A stretch of 64,000 nucleotides of DNA from an uncultured Prevotellaceae bacterium (GTDB lineage Bacteria; Bacteroidota; Bacteroidia; Bacteroidales; Bacteroidaceae). Shown piece after piece: positions 6,297-14,970 of the stretch. Positions within the stretch are counted from its first letter, which is position 1; each line of letters begins with the position of its first letter. The stretch spans positions 62,001-126,000 of the forward strand of contig CACWSX010000002.1 of assembly GCA_902763615.1 (NCBI GenBank), given 5' to 3'. The notes below the pieces were generated by a model. That model did not search any database and was not told the DNA's origin. It saw only the letters and a list, made by a program, of their open reading frames with translations. The position numbers and the translations under genes are program-made.

Positions 6297-8837
6297 TTAT
6301 TTCTTACGTTTGGCGGTTTTGGGAGCAGCCTTCTTCTTGGCTGTGGTCTTGGGTTTGTTGACGACGATAGGTTTGGGCCGTTCTACATAAGGCTTCTGGT
6401 TTCTCATCAGCCATGAAACCTCCATCACCTTGTTGCGAAGTTCTTCAGGACAGTCCGTCTTCGGGTTGTTCATCCAATTCTCTGTGGTCTGCTTGACAGC
6501 ATAGCTCTTCTGACTGTCATACAAGGCCTCCAGCCATTTTTCGGGGAAGCGGATATCGCTGGTCTGCTGCAGATATTTCAGGTTGGCCAGTGTTTGTGAA
6601 ACATAGTTGGGACAATCCTGTGCATAAACATCTGTGCTCAGAAGCTTCAGCGTGTGGATGGCCCAATCCTCCTCCTTGCGGTTATCCTTCTTGATGAGTT
6701 TTTTTAACAGGTCAGTACGCTTGGAGGCATCGGGGTTGCAGGCACGGCTGACAAAGTCGAACTCCTTCTGGAGATCCTCACTCTTCAGACGGGCGCGCTG
6801 GGTAGAAAGAATCTCCTGTGACCGCGTAGGATTGGTGATGGCCAGGCGATAGGCCATCTCCATATAGTCGTGTTCATCGAAGAGCGGGTCGTTATGCTGT
6901 TGCCATACCGTCTCCAGTTGTGCGAGCACGTCTGGAGATGTGGCATTAGTGGCCATCTTGCGGAAAATGAGATGACGGCAGTCTTTCGATTTGTTCTCGC
7001 CAAGCAGGTCCATCATACAAAGCTCGAGGGTTCTGCGCTGGTCAGATGTCATGTCTGTGGCAATCTTGAACATATGGTCAATGGCCGTCTGCATGATGAT
7101 GGGATTCTTTTCCTTCATCATAAAACGGTAGAGTTCTCCGAAGTGCGATGGTGAAACCTTGCCTTGGAGATAGTTATCGTGGATGGTATTTAACAGCGAA
7201 TAGCGTGCCAGGTCATTACGGGTTGTGATGAGTCGCTTTGGCAGGATTTCTGCATATTCATCATCAAGGGTGAAGATACCATAGCCCTGACCGTTGTAGT
7301 TGGGAATGATATAGCTTGGTTTGCCGTTTTTCAGGCTATAGGTCATAATCGGTTTCTCCATATCGACGACGATGGTACGGCTTTGAGCCATATCATAGAT
7401 GACCTGGATGACAAACTTCTGTCGCCAGCAGAGTCCGCGACCGAAGGGGTCGGTCTGTGAAACGACAAGCTGTCCGTCTTTATACGAGGTGTTGATGATG
7501 GGCATGCCCTTCTGCTTGACCCAGACCTCACAGAACTGGCGAACACCGACGGTTGGATTCTCTTTGTCGAGGATGTCAATCAGGTCTTCCCAGGAAGCTT
7601 CCTTGAAATAGTATTTCTGGAGGAAACTGCGCAATCCGTTCTGCATCTTCGTGGCGCCCATGATCTGCTCCAGTGAACGCATCATGACCGTTCCCTTATT
7701 ATAGATAATGTTATCGTAGAGCAAGGTTGTATGATCGGCGATTGAAGGCTGTTCGATGGCGTGCGTACCATCTGTACGGTCTAAGGCAATGGCGCGGTTC
7801 TGGTAAGTGCTGAGGAAATTGATGTCACTCTCCTTAGCGTCCACCTGCTTTCGCGTAATCTTCGATGCCATAATATTGGCAATCACTTCCTTCTCCCAAA
7901 GATTCTCCGTCCAGTTCAGTTGCACCATGTTTCCAAACCAGAGATGCGAGGTCTCATGGGCAATCAGTTCCATCCGCTTGAGTTCCTCTTCTTTCGAAGC
8001 GTTCTTATCGAGTAACAGTCGTGATTCATTAATCTGGAAGGCACCCGGATGTTCCATACCGCCAAAAGAATAGTCGGGCAGAATGGCCAGACCATACTCC
8101 TTAAACGGACATTTGATACCAGTATAGCTCTCCATCCATTTCATGGATTTCACAATCTCGTTGAAGACAACGTCCAATTGGGCCACTTTCTTAGGATCGG
8201 TCTCCCGATATAGAGCACGAATCGGATAGCCATCGCGGACAGCTGCCTTTTCCTCGAATTTTCCTGCAACAAATGAGTAAAGATAGACAGGTATGGGATT
8301 GCTGCCATCGCTGAACATGCCTTTCCAACCTTCCGGTACATTGAGCGTGGTAGTAAACCTGGCTCTGATATCAGGCTGGTTGAAACATGGGAAGGCAGAT
8401 GGAGCCTGATCAGGCAGGAAAATCGTATACAGGTAGTCTTTCTGACGGTTAAGGGCCTTGTTGGTACTTGCAAAGTCGATCTCAACGATGTTGAGACCCT
8501 CTTTCACCAATTTAGCAGCCAATACGATATGCTCATGTTTGTAAGTCGCCTGGCGCTTCTTCTTATTGTTGACCGTACAGGTGCCGGAGAAACCGCCTTG
8601 GAAGTCGAGCACGACATCGCTTTTCTGCGAAAGGTCGAAAGCGATGATAGCCTTACCAGTCACAGGTGTCTTGGCATCAGCAGGAATGTTGAATGTCAAG
8701 TCATACGAAACATTACTGATGTTAGCTTTACGCTGTTGGGCAAGCTCCTTGGAGACGCCTTTTTCCGGTACCTGCGCAGAAATGCCCAGCACTAACAGGC
8801 AGAGCGTAAAAATGAGAAAAAGTCTGTAATTTTTCAT
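6297..8837 (-). CDS. Secreted M1-family zinc aminopeptidase
   Basis: This 846-residue protein has a signal peptide (cleavage probably after ISA, near residue 21). The M1 signature is present: FGGMEHPGAFQINE replaces the usual GAMEN box, and HETSHLWFGN (about residues 293-302) supplies the HExxH zinc site. The third zinc ligand would be the Glu in ENLWEKEVIAN. It should trim N-terminal residues from peptides in the periplasm or on the cell surface. The C-terminus ends in a Lys/Ala-rich tail (PKTTAKKKAAPKTAKRKK), not part of the peptidase fold and possibly an envelope or nucleic-acid contact. It heads a minus-strand run with purL and the CHR genes; a promoter lies at 8869-8902. Confidence 0.93.
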   Translation of the reverse strand: MKNYRLFLIFTLCLLVLGISAQVPEKGVSKELAQQRKANISNVSYDLTFNIPADAKTPVTGKAIIAFDLSQKSDVVLDFQGGFSGTCTVNNKKKRQATYKHEHIVLAAKLVKEGLNIVEIDFASTNKALNRQKDYLYTIFLPDQAPSAFPCFNQPDIRARFTTTLNVPEGWKGMFSDGSNPIPVYLYSFVAGKFEEKAAVRDGYPIRALYRETDPKKVAQLDVVFNEIVKSMKWMESYTGIKCPFKEYGLAILPDYSFGGMEHPGAFQINESRLLLDKNASKEEELKRMELIAHETSHLWFGNMVQLNWTENLWEKEVIANIMASKITRKQVDAKESDINFLSTYQNRAIALDRTDGTHAIEQPSIADHTTLLYDNIIYNKGTVMMRSLEQIMGATKMQNGLRSFLQKYYFKEASWEDLIDILDKENPTVGVRQFCEVWVKQKGMPIINTSYKDGQLVVSQTDPFGRGLCWRQKFVIQVIYDMAQSRTIVVDMEKPIMTYSLKNGKPSYIIPNYNGQGYGIFTLDDEYAEILPKRLITTRNDLARYSLLNTIHDNYLQGKVSPSHFGELYRFMMKEKNPIIMQTAIDHMFKIATDMTSDQRRTLELCMMDLLGENKSKDCRHLIFRKMATNATSPDVLAQLETVWQQHNDPLFDEHDYMEMAYRLAITNPTRSQEILSTQRARLKSEDLQKEFDFVSRACNPDASKRTDLLKKLIKKDNRKEEDWAIHTLKLLSTDVYAQDCPNYVSQTLANLKYLQQTSDIRFPEKWLEALYDSQKSYAVKQTTENWMNNPKTDCPEELRNKVMEVSWLMRNQKPYVERPKPIVVNKPKTTAKKKAAPKTAKRKK

Positions 8838-8868
8838 CTTTTCGGGTGCTTTAATTGGTTTTTGTGTG

Positions 8869-8902
8869 CAAATTTAATTAAAATAATTCTAATTCCGCCA
8901 AA
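8869..8902 (-). promoter_or_regulatory. Promoter of the M1 aminopeptidase gene
   Basis: On the minus strand TAAATTTG (8869-8876) is preceded by TTTG (8899-8902) at 22 bp. It is divergent from, and adjacent to, the promoter of the OmpA-like gene. Confidence 0.5.
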
Positions 8903-8909
8903 GTTTTCA

Positions 8910-8938
8910 TTGTTTTTTGCGACATTAATGTAAATTTG
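8910..8938 (+). promoter_or_regulatory. Promoter of the OmpA-like lipoprotein gene
   Basis: TTG (8910-8912), 18 bp spacer, TAAATTTG (8931-8938). The ATG at 8936 lies inside the -7 box and cannot be the start, which is why the start at 8972 was chosen. Confidence 0.6.
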
Positions 8939-8971
8939 CATCCGATTTCTTTTAATTATAACATGAGAATT

Positions 8972-9823
8972 ATGAAAAAGAGTTTGATTTTGATAGCCGT
9001 ATCTGCCTTGATTCTGAGCAGTTGCGGTAGTAAGAAAGAGTTGGTGGCATGTCAGGAAACCAACAAATCTCTCACGGAGAGCCTTCAGGCTGCCAAGGAA
9101 GATCTGGCTGCTAAGAATGCCCGTATTACGAGCCTTGAGGAGCAGCAGCGTGGCTTGCAGCAGATGCTGAAGGCTGCCGAGAATAAGTACGATAAACTGC
9201 AGGCAGCCCTCGACAAGAGTCTGTCGAACGCTTCGCAGAACAACGTTTCCATCGAAAAGCTCGTCGATCAGATTAATGAGTCAAACCAGTACATCCGTCA
9301 CTTGGTGGAGGTGAAGTCGAAGAGCGACTCTTTGAACATGGTGCTCACCAACAACCTGACCCGTTCGCTGACGCAGGATGAGATGAAGGAGGTTGACGTG
9401 CAGGTACTGAAGGGCGTGGTCTATATCTCACTGGCCGACAATATGCTTTACAAGAGCGGCTCGTATGAGATCAATGCCCGTGCAGCGCAGACCCTCTCGA
9501 AGATTGCCAAGATCATCAAGGACTACAAGGATTACGACGTGCTCATCGAGGGTAATACCGACAATGTGCCCATCTCCAAGACCAACATCCGCAACAACTG
9601 GGACCTCTCGGCCCTGCGTGCATCGAGTGTGGTGCAGGCCCTGCAGAACGACTATGGCGTAGATCCTAAGCGTCTGACAGCTGGTGGTCGTGGTGAGTAC
9701 AATCCCATCGCGACAAACGACACCGAGGTCGGCAAACAGCGCAACCGCCGTACTCAGATTATCATCACGCCGAAACTCGATCAGTTCATGGATCTGATCG
9801 ACAAGGCGCCTGACGCTGAGTAA
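8972..9823 (+). CDS. OmpA-family lipoprotein with coiled coil
   Basis: The start MKKSLILIAVSALILSSCGSK is a lipoprotein signal with lipobox LSSC, so the protein is probably anchored to the outer membrane. Residues of about 25-110 are a heptad-rich coiled coil (Gln/Ala/Lys/Glu). The C-terminal ~120 residues are an OmpA/MotB peptidoglycan-binding domain: LIEGNTDNVPIS, then NNWDLSALRASSVVQAL and GKQRNRRTQIII, where the Asp and Arg bind diaminopimelate. Its job is presumably tethering the outer membrane to peptidoglycan. An in-frame ATG at 8963 is also possible; the one at 8936 is within the promoter. The next gene begins 3 bp downstream, so the two are likely cotranscribed. Confidence 0.9.
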   Translation: MKKSLILIAVSALILSSCGSKKELVACQETNKSLTESLQAAKEDLAAKNARITSLEEQQRGLQQMLKAAENKYDKLQAALDKSLSNASQNNVSIEKLVDQINESNQYIRHLVEVKSKSDSLNMVLTNNLTRSLTQDEMKEVDVQVLKGVVYISLADNMLYKSGSYEINARAAQTLSKIAKIIKDYKDYDVLIEGNTDNVPISKTNIRNNWDLSALRASSVVQALQNDYGVDPKRLTAGGRGEYNPIATNDTEVGKQRNRRTQIIITPKLDQFMDLIDKAPDAE

Positions 9824-9826
9824 GCG

Positions 9827-12034
9827 ATGAGAAGATACGTTCTCTCCGTTCTCCTACTGATAGCCGTAGCTGCCTCTGCACAGAACGTGCAGAAAGGCGA
9901 CTATGGCTATCTTTATTGTCACATGAGTGATCGTGGCCAATGGACAGCCTTTGCGTTGAGTCGTGACGGTTATCATTATGAAGATGTCCTTGGTGGCGGT
10001 CCTGTGATGGACGTCAAGGAGCATGCCCGCATTGAGGGTGGTCAGCGTGATGCCTATATCACCCGCAGTTGGGATGGCAATGGCTTTGTGATGGTGACGA
10101 CGGATATGAACAACGGCATGACCAAAGCTCTGGGTAAGCAGAGCGAATGGGACAATTACGGCATCGACCTGCTTAAGAGCGACGACCTCATCCATTGGAG
10201 CAGTGTCTCTTTTGATTATCGCAAGGGTGATGCCATTTTCTGCGATTGTGAGTCACCCAGTCCCTACAATGACTGGAGCACTATCAACCGTGTGTGGGCT
10301 CCACAGATATTCTGGGATCCGCACTATGTCTGGCCTGATGGTGACAAGGGCGGTTACATGATTTACTATTCGATGTGGAACCGTAGTGAGGAGGCCTATG
10401 ATCGCATGTATTATTCCTATGCAGACAAGTCGTTTACGAAGTTGACTAAGCCCCGTATCCTTTTTGACTGGGGTTATGCCACCATTGATGCTGATATCAA
10501 CTATTTGGAAAGCGATGGTCTTTATCACATGCTCATCAAGAAAGAAGGTGGAAAGCCCGGAATCTATACCGCCACCTCAGAACACCTGACTTATGGTTGG
10601 GGTGAGCCTGTAGAGGATGATTATGTCAGTTTTGAGGGGAAGAAGAAGTGTGAAGGGTCGAGTGCTTTCCAGTTGATTGGTGATGACACCTGGCGTGTGG
10701 CCTATATCGAGTATTCCTCCAAGCCCCGCCACTATCGTATCTGCAAGGCAGACAAATATCTGCGCAATTTCTCCGATCCCGTGGATATCGAGGGCGTGAC
10801 AGGTCCCCAGCACGGCTCTTTCATGCGTTTGACGAAAGCGGAATACAAGCGTTTGCAGAAATGGGGCTCTGCCCCTGTCATCCATCGTTTGGAAGCGGAG
10901 GTCATTGATGGTGCTGTGTTGCATACCAACCGTTTTCTCGAAGGTTATAATCCTGAGGTTCGTACGATGAATCAGTATTTCACCACGCGTCTGAAATATT
11001 CTTTCATGCCCTCACCCGATTCTGAGGAGGCCAGGATTTATAAGGGCGGCTATCAAGGTGTCGGTTTGGGTTATCACCATTTGAACAATCAGATTGGCAA
11101 TCCCGTTTCAGCTTATCTTTTTCAAGGCGCTACTATCAAGACCCTGTCGTCTAAACTTGCCCTTAACTATGAGTGGGATTTCGGTGTGGCCTATGGCTGG
11201 CATTCCTATAATGAGTCAGACCGGGTATCAAACCATGTGATTGGTTCGAAGATGACGGCTTATATGGATTTTGGCGTTTATTTACGTTGGATGCTTTCCC
11301 GGCAGTTTGATTTGAATATCGGACTTACGGCCTCCCATTTCAGCAATGGCAACACATCGATGCCGAACGCAGGTTTGAATGTTGCTTCGGCGAAAGTGTC
11401 GCTGGCCTATTATCTCAACCGTCCTGAGCAGCAGCCTGCCGATGGTCCGTTGCCTGTTTTCCAGAAGCATTGGAGTACCGATGTTGTTGTGTTCGGCGGT
11501 TGGAAGCGTAGAGGTGCAGAAACGGCTCTCGGCTCGTATACGCTATCAGATACGTATGGTGTGGTAGGTGTCAACATAAACCCGATGTACAATCTGAATC
11601 ACTGGTTGAATGTGGGTGCTTCCTTGGATTTGTATTATGATCATAGTGCCAACCTTAAAGTAGAGGATTCCACGGTGCCGCCTGATGATGGCGAGACCGA
11701 AAAAGAGAGTGCGAGTGAGGGAGAGACGGGAGATGCGGTATCTACCTCGTCAGAAAGTCGTGTTTCTGCGCCTTCGTGGTATCGTCAGGTGACGGCCGGT
11801 CTTTCTGTCCGTGCGGAATATGTGATGCCCTATTTTACGATTAATTTCGGCATCGGTCATAATCTGATCAATGCCGGCAGTGCCCATTTCCGGGGTTTTT
11901 ATGAAATTCTAGCTTTAAAAGCTGCCCTTACCCCTAAAGTTTTTCTTCATATCGGCTATAGTCTTTATAGTTTTCAGTATCCCAACAACCTGATGTTAGG
12001 CATCGGCTATCGTTTTGGAGGCCGTCGGAAATAA
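9827..12034 (+). CDS. GH43-like domain fused to acyloxyacyl hydrolase/PagL-like beta-barrel
   Basis: One uninterrupted 735-residue chain with a signal peptide (cut near ASA-QN). Residues of about 25-340 look like a GH43-type five-bladed enzyme: RVWAPQIFWDPHYVWPDG, the Asp region ATIDADINYLESDGLYHM (about 220-235), and the catalytic-acid-like KKCEGSSAFQLI (Glu near 275). From about residue 350 the sequence becomes a full Bacteroidales acyloxyacyl hydrolase: HRLEAEV, GGYQGVGLGYHH, LNYEWDFGVAYGWHSYN, and the PagL-type motif ASHFSNGN (His/Ser near 502-505). An acidic low-complexity insert (about 612-645) splits the barrel. This second half would be a lipid A deacylase in the outer membrane. Joining a glycan-cleaving domain to it is very unusual; the substrate of the first domain is unknown. 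Confidence 0.8.
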   Translation: MRRYVLSVLLLIAVAASAQNVQKGDYGYLYCHMSDRGQWTAFALSRDGYHYEDVLGGGPVMDVKEHARIEGGQRDAYITRSWDGNGFVMVTTDMNNGMTKALGKQSEWDNYGIDLLKSDDLIHWSSVSFDYRKGDAIFCDCESPSPYNDWSTINRVWAPQIFWDPHYVWPDGDKGGYMIYYSMWNRSEEAYDRMYYSYADKSFTKLTKPRILFDWGYATIDADINYLESDGLYHMLIKKEGGKPGIYTATSEHLTYGWGEPVEDDYVSFEGKKKCEGSSAFQLIGDDTWRVAYIEYSSKPRHYRICKADKYLRNFSDPVDIEGVTGPQHGSFMRLTKAEYKRLQKWGSAPVIHRLEAEVIDGAVLHTNRFLEGYNPEVRTMNQYFTTRLKYSFMPSPDSEEARIYKGGYQGVGLGYHHLNNQIGNPVSAYLFQGATIKTLSSKLALNYEWDFGVAYGWHSYNESDRVSNHVIGSKMTAYMDFGVYLRWMLSRQFDLNIGLTASHFSNGNTSMPNAGLNVASAKVSLAYYLNRPEQQPADGPLPVFQKHWSTDVVVFGGWKRRGAETALGSYTLSDTYGVVGVNINPMYNLNHWLNVGASLDLYYDHSANLKVEDSTVPPDDGETEKESASEGETGDAVSTSSESRVSAPSWYRQVTAGLSVRAEYVMPYFTINFGIGHNLINAGSAHFRGFYEILALKAALTPKVFLHIGYSLYSFQYPNNLMLGIGYRFGGRRK

Positions 12035-12114
12035 GTTTAGTTGATGTGCGTCAAGAAGACGGTTAATTCCCTTTTTTAATAGTTAAAAAGCTTGTCTGTG
12101 TGCGAGCACAGTTG

Positions 12115-12122
12115 TACCTTTG
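12115..12122 (+). promoter_or_regulatory. -7 box upstream of a tiny reading frame
   Basis: TACCTTTG at 12115-12122 in the 275 bp gap before the GH115 gene. It lies about 50 bp before the ATG at 12172. No convincing -33 box. Confidence 0.45.
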
Positions 12123-12171
12123 CATCGGATTTAAGCATATAGGATAACAATTTAAAAGAGGTATTAGTCGT

Positions 12172-12249
12172 ATGATTATTTTGAATTTTGTAGCCGTTAA
12201 GCTTGCATCAGTGGTAAAAACAAAGGCATTTGCGCTGATCAATAAGTAA
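12172..12249 (+). CDS. Possible 25-residue leader peptide
   Basis: A short frame reads MIILNFVAVKLASVVKTKAF and ends ALINK. It has its own -7 box (12115-12122) and lies 111 bp before the GH115 start, which has a separate -7 box at 12330. It is followed by an A-rich stretch without a clear hairpin. Translation cannot be proven. If real, it could be a leader peptide or a small membrane peptide. I do not recognise a family. Confidence 0.3.
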   Translation: MIILNFVAVKLASVVKTKAFALINK

Positions 12250-12329
12250 AAAAAACAGCAGATTTTAAGTATGAAACAAAAGCAAAAAAAATTGTGACAT
12301 ACTTAAAAAGTGGCGCGACAGATTTTTGT

Positions 12330-12337
12330 TACCTTTG
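12330..12337 (+). promoter_or_regulatory. -7 box of the GH115 gene
   Basis: TACCTTTG at 12330-12337, 23 bp before the ATG at 12361. This fixes the GH115 start at 12361; an upstream in-frame start at 12310 would lie before the promoter. Confidence 0.55.
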
Positions 12338-12360
12338 TAGCCGAAAAAAATCTGTCAAGC

Positions 12361-14832
12361 ATGAAAAGGATTTTAATTTCCCTATTCGCCCTTGTGGTGA
12401 CGCTTGGCTCGGAAGCTGCCGAGCCTTTTGTGTGTTTTAAATCATCTGCAGATGTGATTTCCCTGCAGGATGCGAGTGTTTCTTTTGACAATCGCGAACA
12501 CAGTTGTGTTCAGAGGGCAATTGTCAACTTACAGCAGGATTTTGAGAAAGTGACACGTAAAGGCCTCCCCCTTTCCGAGCATGCTCGTATCCTCGTTGGT
12601 ACCGTTGGTGTCAATAAACAGATTGACCAATGGGTGAAGAAAGGCGAGTTTCGTGATTTGAAAGGCAAGACCGAGAAATATATCATCAAGACCATTGGCG
12701 ACCAGCTCGTCATTGCTGGTAGTGATAAACGCGGTACTGTTTATGGTATCTATGAGCTTACCAAGCAGATGGGAGTCTCGCCTTGGTATTATTGGGCAGA
12801 TGTTCCCATCGAGCAACACGAATCATTATATATTAAGAAAGGTGAGTATACCGATGGTGAGCCAAGTGTTCGCTATCGTGGTATTTTCCTTAATGATGAG
12901 GCCCCTTGTCTGACGACCTGGGTGAAGAACACCTTCGGCACCGACTATGGCGATCATCGTTTCTACGAGAAGGTCTTCGAACTGATTCTCCGTCTGAAAG
13001 GTAACTTCCTTTGGCCAGCCATGTGGGGTTGGGCTTTCTATGCCGATGATCCTGAGAACTCGAAGGTGGCCGACGAGATGGGAGTCATCATGGGTACCTC
13101 CCACCACGAGCCGATGGCCCGTAACCATCAGGAATATGCCCGCAATCGTAGCAAGTGGGGTGCCTGGAACTATCAGACCAACAAGGAGAGCCTTGACCGT
13201 TTCTTCCGTGAGGGTATTGAGCGCATGAAAGGAACCGACGACATTGTGACCATCGGTATGCGTGGTGATGGTGACGAGGCAATGAGTGAGACTGCCGACA
13301 CAAAACTGATGGAGCGTATTATCGACAATCAGCGCAAGATCATCAAGGAAGTGACGGGTAAACCCGCCGATAAGACCACGCAGGTATGGGCTTTGTACAA
13401 GGAAGTCCAGGACTATTACGATGCCGGTCTCCGTGTTCCCGACGATGTGATGATCCTTATCAGCGACGATAACTGGGGTGACATCCGTCGTGTGCCTACC
13501 GCTGCCGAACGCAGTCGGAAGGGTGGTTGGGGTATCTACTACCACGTGGATTATGTAGGTGCGCCTCGTAATACGAAGTGGCTCAATGTCACTCAGACGC
13601 AGCAGATGTATGAACAATTGTCGCTGGCCTATGATTTCGGTATCCAGCGTATGTGGATTCTCAATGTCGGCGACCTGAAGCCGATGGAGTATCCTATTCA
13701 GTTGTTTATGGATATGGCTTGGAATCCGAAGACATATACCGTCCAGACTGTCACCGACCACACCCTCCGTTTCTTCCAAAGTGTACTCAGCGGTTCTGTT
13801 GCCGAAGAAGCCTCATCTATCTATAACCTCAACTGTCAATACATGGCCCGTGTCACGCCTGAGATGCTCGATGCCCGTACCTATAATGTTGAGACTGGCG
13901 AGTGGAAGAAGGTTGCTGATGACTACCAGCGACTGGAACTGCGTGCCCTGCGTCTCTATGACCAGATTCCAGCAGCGGCCCGCGATTTTTATCGTCAGTT
14001 GGTACTCTTCCCTGTGCAGGCGATGGCCAATCTCTATGATATGTACTACGCTCAAGCCATGAACCAGAAGATGGTTGCTGCTAAGAATCCGGATGCCAAC
14101 ATGTGGGCCGATATGGTGAGAGATTGTTTCCGTCGCGACTCACTGCTCTGTGCAGCTTATAATACCGATATTGCCGGTGGCAAGTGGAATGGCATGATGA
14201 TACAGAAACATATTGGTTATCGCTCTTGGAACGACAATTTCCGTGCCGATATGCTGCCGCGTATCACTTCTGTCGTCGATAGCACTGTAGGTGGTTATAC
14301 CTTTAGCCATAGCAATGGTTATGTGTCGATGGAGGCAGAACACTTTTACAGTTCGACGGCTCCTGAAGGCTTGCAGTGGACCGTCTACCCCTATTACGGT
14401 CGTACCCGCAGTGCCGTTGCCCTGACGCCCTATACAACGTTGTCACCCGTTAATGCAGCCCTGACCTATCAGTTTACGTTACCTTCCGAATCGTCGAAAG
14501 TGAAGGTTCATGTTGTTACGAAGTCAACGCTTGACTTCCTGGATGTAGGCGGTTTTGAGTACAGTGTCAGTCTCGATGGTGGTGAGGCGCATGTTGTTAA
14601 CTTCAACAAGACGCTTGTCGATCGTCAGCCCTATATGTACTCCGACTATTATCCTGCTGTTGCCCGTCGTGTGGTGGAGAAAGTCGTTGAGTTGTCTGTG
14701 ACGCAGAAAGATGTCCACAGTCTGACGATACAGCCTAAGCATCCAGGCATTGTCTTCGAGAAGATTGTGGTTGATGCCGGCGGTTATCAGTCGCAGTATC
14801 TCTTCGGTCAGGAGTCGCCCTGTAAGCGATAG
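12361..14832 (+). CDS. GH115 family xylan alpha-glucuronidase
   Basis: This 823-residue secreted enzyme has a signal peptide (cleaved around EAA-EP). GH115 removes (4-O-methyl)-glucuronic acid side chains from xylan. Family blocks seen: VRYRGIFLNDEAPCLTTW, LKGNFLWPAMWGWAFYADD, GVIMGTSHHEPMARNHQEY, and the C-terminal carbohydrate-binding-like part with SMEAEHF and HPGIVFEKIVVD. The His-rich TSHHEP segment lies in the active-site region of the family. It should act in the periplasm. Neighbours include a GH43-like fusion upstream, but there is no SusC/SusD pair here, so this is not a canonical polysaccharide utilisation locus. The start is set by the promoter at 12330. Confidence 0.93.
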   Translation: MKRILISLFALVVTLGSEAAEPFVCFKSSADVISLQDASVSFDNREHSCVQRAIVNLQQDFEKVTRKGLPLSEHARILVGTVGVNKQIDQWVKKGEFRDLKGKTEKYIIKTIGDQLVIAGSDKRGTVYGIYELTKQMGVSPWYYWADVPIEQHESLYIKKGEYTDGEPSVRYRGIFLNDEAPCLTTWVKNTFGTDYGDHRFYEKVFELILRLKGNFLWPAMWGWAFYADDPENSKVADEMGVIMGTSHHEPMARNHQEYARNRSKWGAWNYQTNKESLDRFFREGIERMKGTDDIVTIGMRGDGDEAMSETADTKLMERIIDNQRKIIKEVTGKPADKTTQVWALYKEVQDYYDAGLRVPDDVMILISDDNWGDIRRVPTAAERSRKGGWGIYYHVDYVGAPRNTKWLNVTQTQQMYEQLSLAYDFGIQRMWILNVGDLKPMEYPIQLFMDMAWNPKTYTVQTVTDHTLRFFQSVLSGSVAEEASSIYNLNCQYMARVTPEMLDARTYNVETGEWKKVADDYQRLELRALRLYDQIPAAARDFYRQLVLFPVQAMANLYDMYYAQAMNQKMVAAKNPDANMWADMVRDCFRRDSLLCAAYNTDIAGGKWNGMMIQKHIGYRSWNDNFRADMLPRITSVVDSTVGGYTFSHSNGYVSMEAEHFYSSTAPEGLQWTVYPYYGRTRSAVALTPYTTLSPVNAALTYQFTLPSESSKVKVHVVTKSTLDFLDVGGFEYSVSLDGGEAHVVNFNKTLVDRQPYMYSDYYPAVARRVVEKVVELSVTQKDVHSLTIQPKHPGIVFEKIVVDAGGYQSQYLFGQESPCKR

Positions 14833-14839
14833 AAGGTTG

Positions 14840-14927
14840 AAGGGAAAAGTGAACAGGGAAAAGTGAAAAATTTGCTACCGCACGGATAATTTTTCACTTT
14901 TCCCTGTTCACTTTTCCCTTTTTTTTC
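14840..14927 (+). terminator. Terminator made of inverted 7-mer repeats
   Basis: Two perfect 33-nt arms (14840-14872 and 14888-14920) with a 15-nt loop, followed by a T run at 14921-14927. Each arm is itself a tandem of 7-mers such as AGGGAAA and AGTGAAA. This makes a very long terminator for the GH115 gene; it also lies just before the next promoter. Confidence 0.7.
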
Positions 14928-14928
14928 C

Positions 14929-14936
14929 TATCTTTG
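14929..14936 (+). promoter_or_regulatory. -7 box for the DUF7477-like gene
   Basis: TATCTTTG at 14929-14936, directly after the terminator T run and 34 bp before the ATG at 14971. Confidence 0.55.
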
Positions 14937-14970
14937 CATCCGAAAAGGAATGTAATTAATTTATAGCGTT

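Noticed and set aside
9827..12034. Suspicion that the GH43-barrel fusion is a frameshift join of two genes
   Set aside because: The frame is open across the join, the linker has normal composition and no slippery run is seen; external reads are still needed to be sure.
12826..13779. A 317-codon open frame on the minus strand opposite the GH115 gene
   Set aside because: Shadow of a well-supported gene; composition and absence of motifs fit a non-coding mirror frame.
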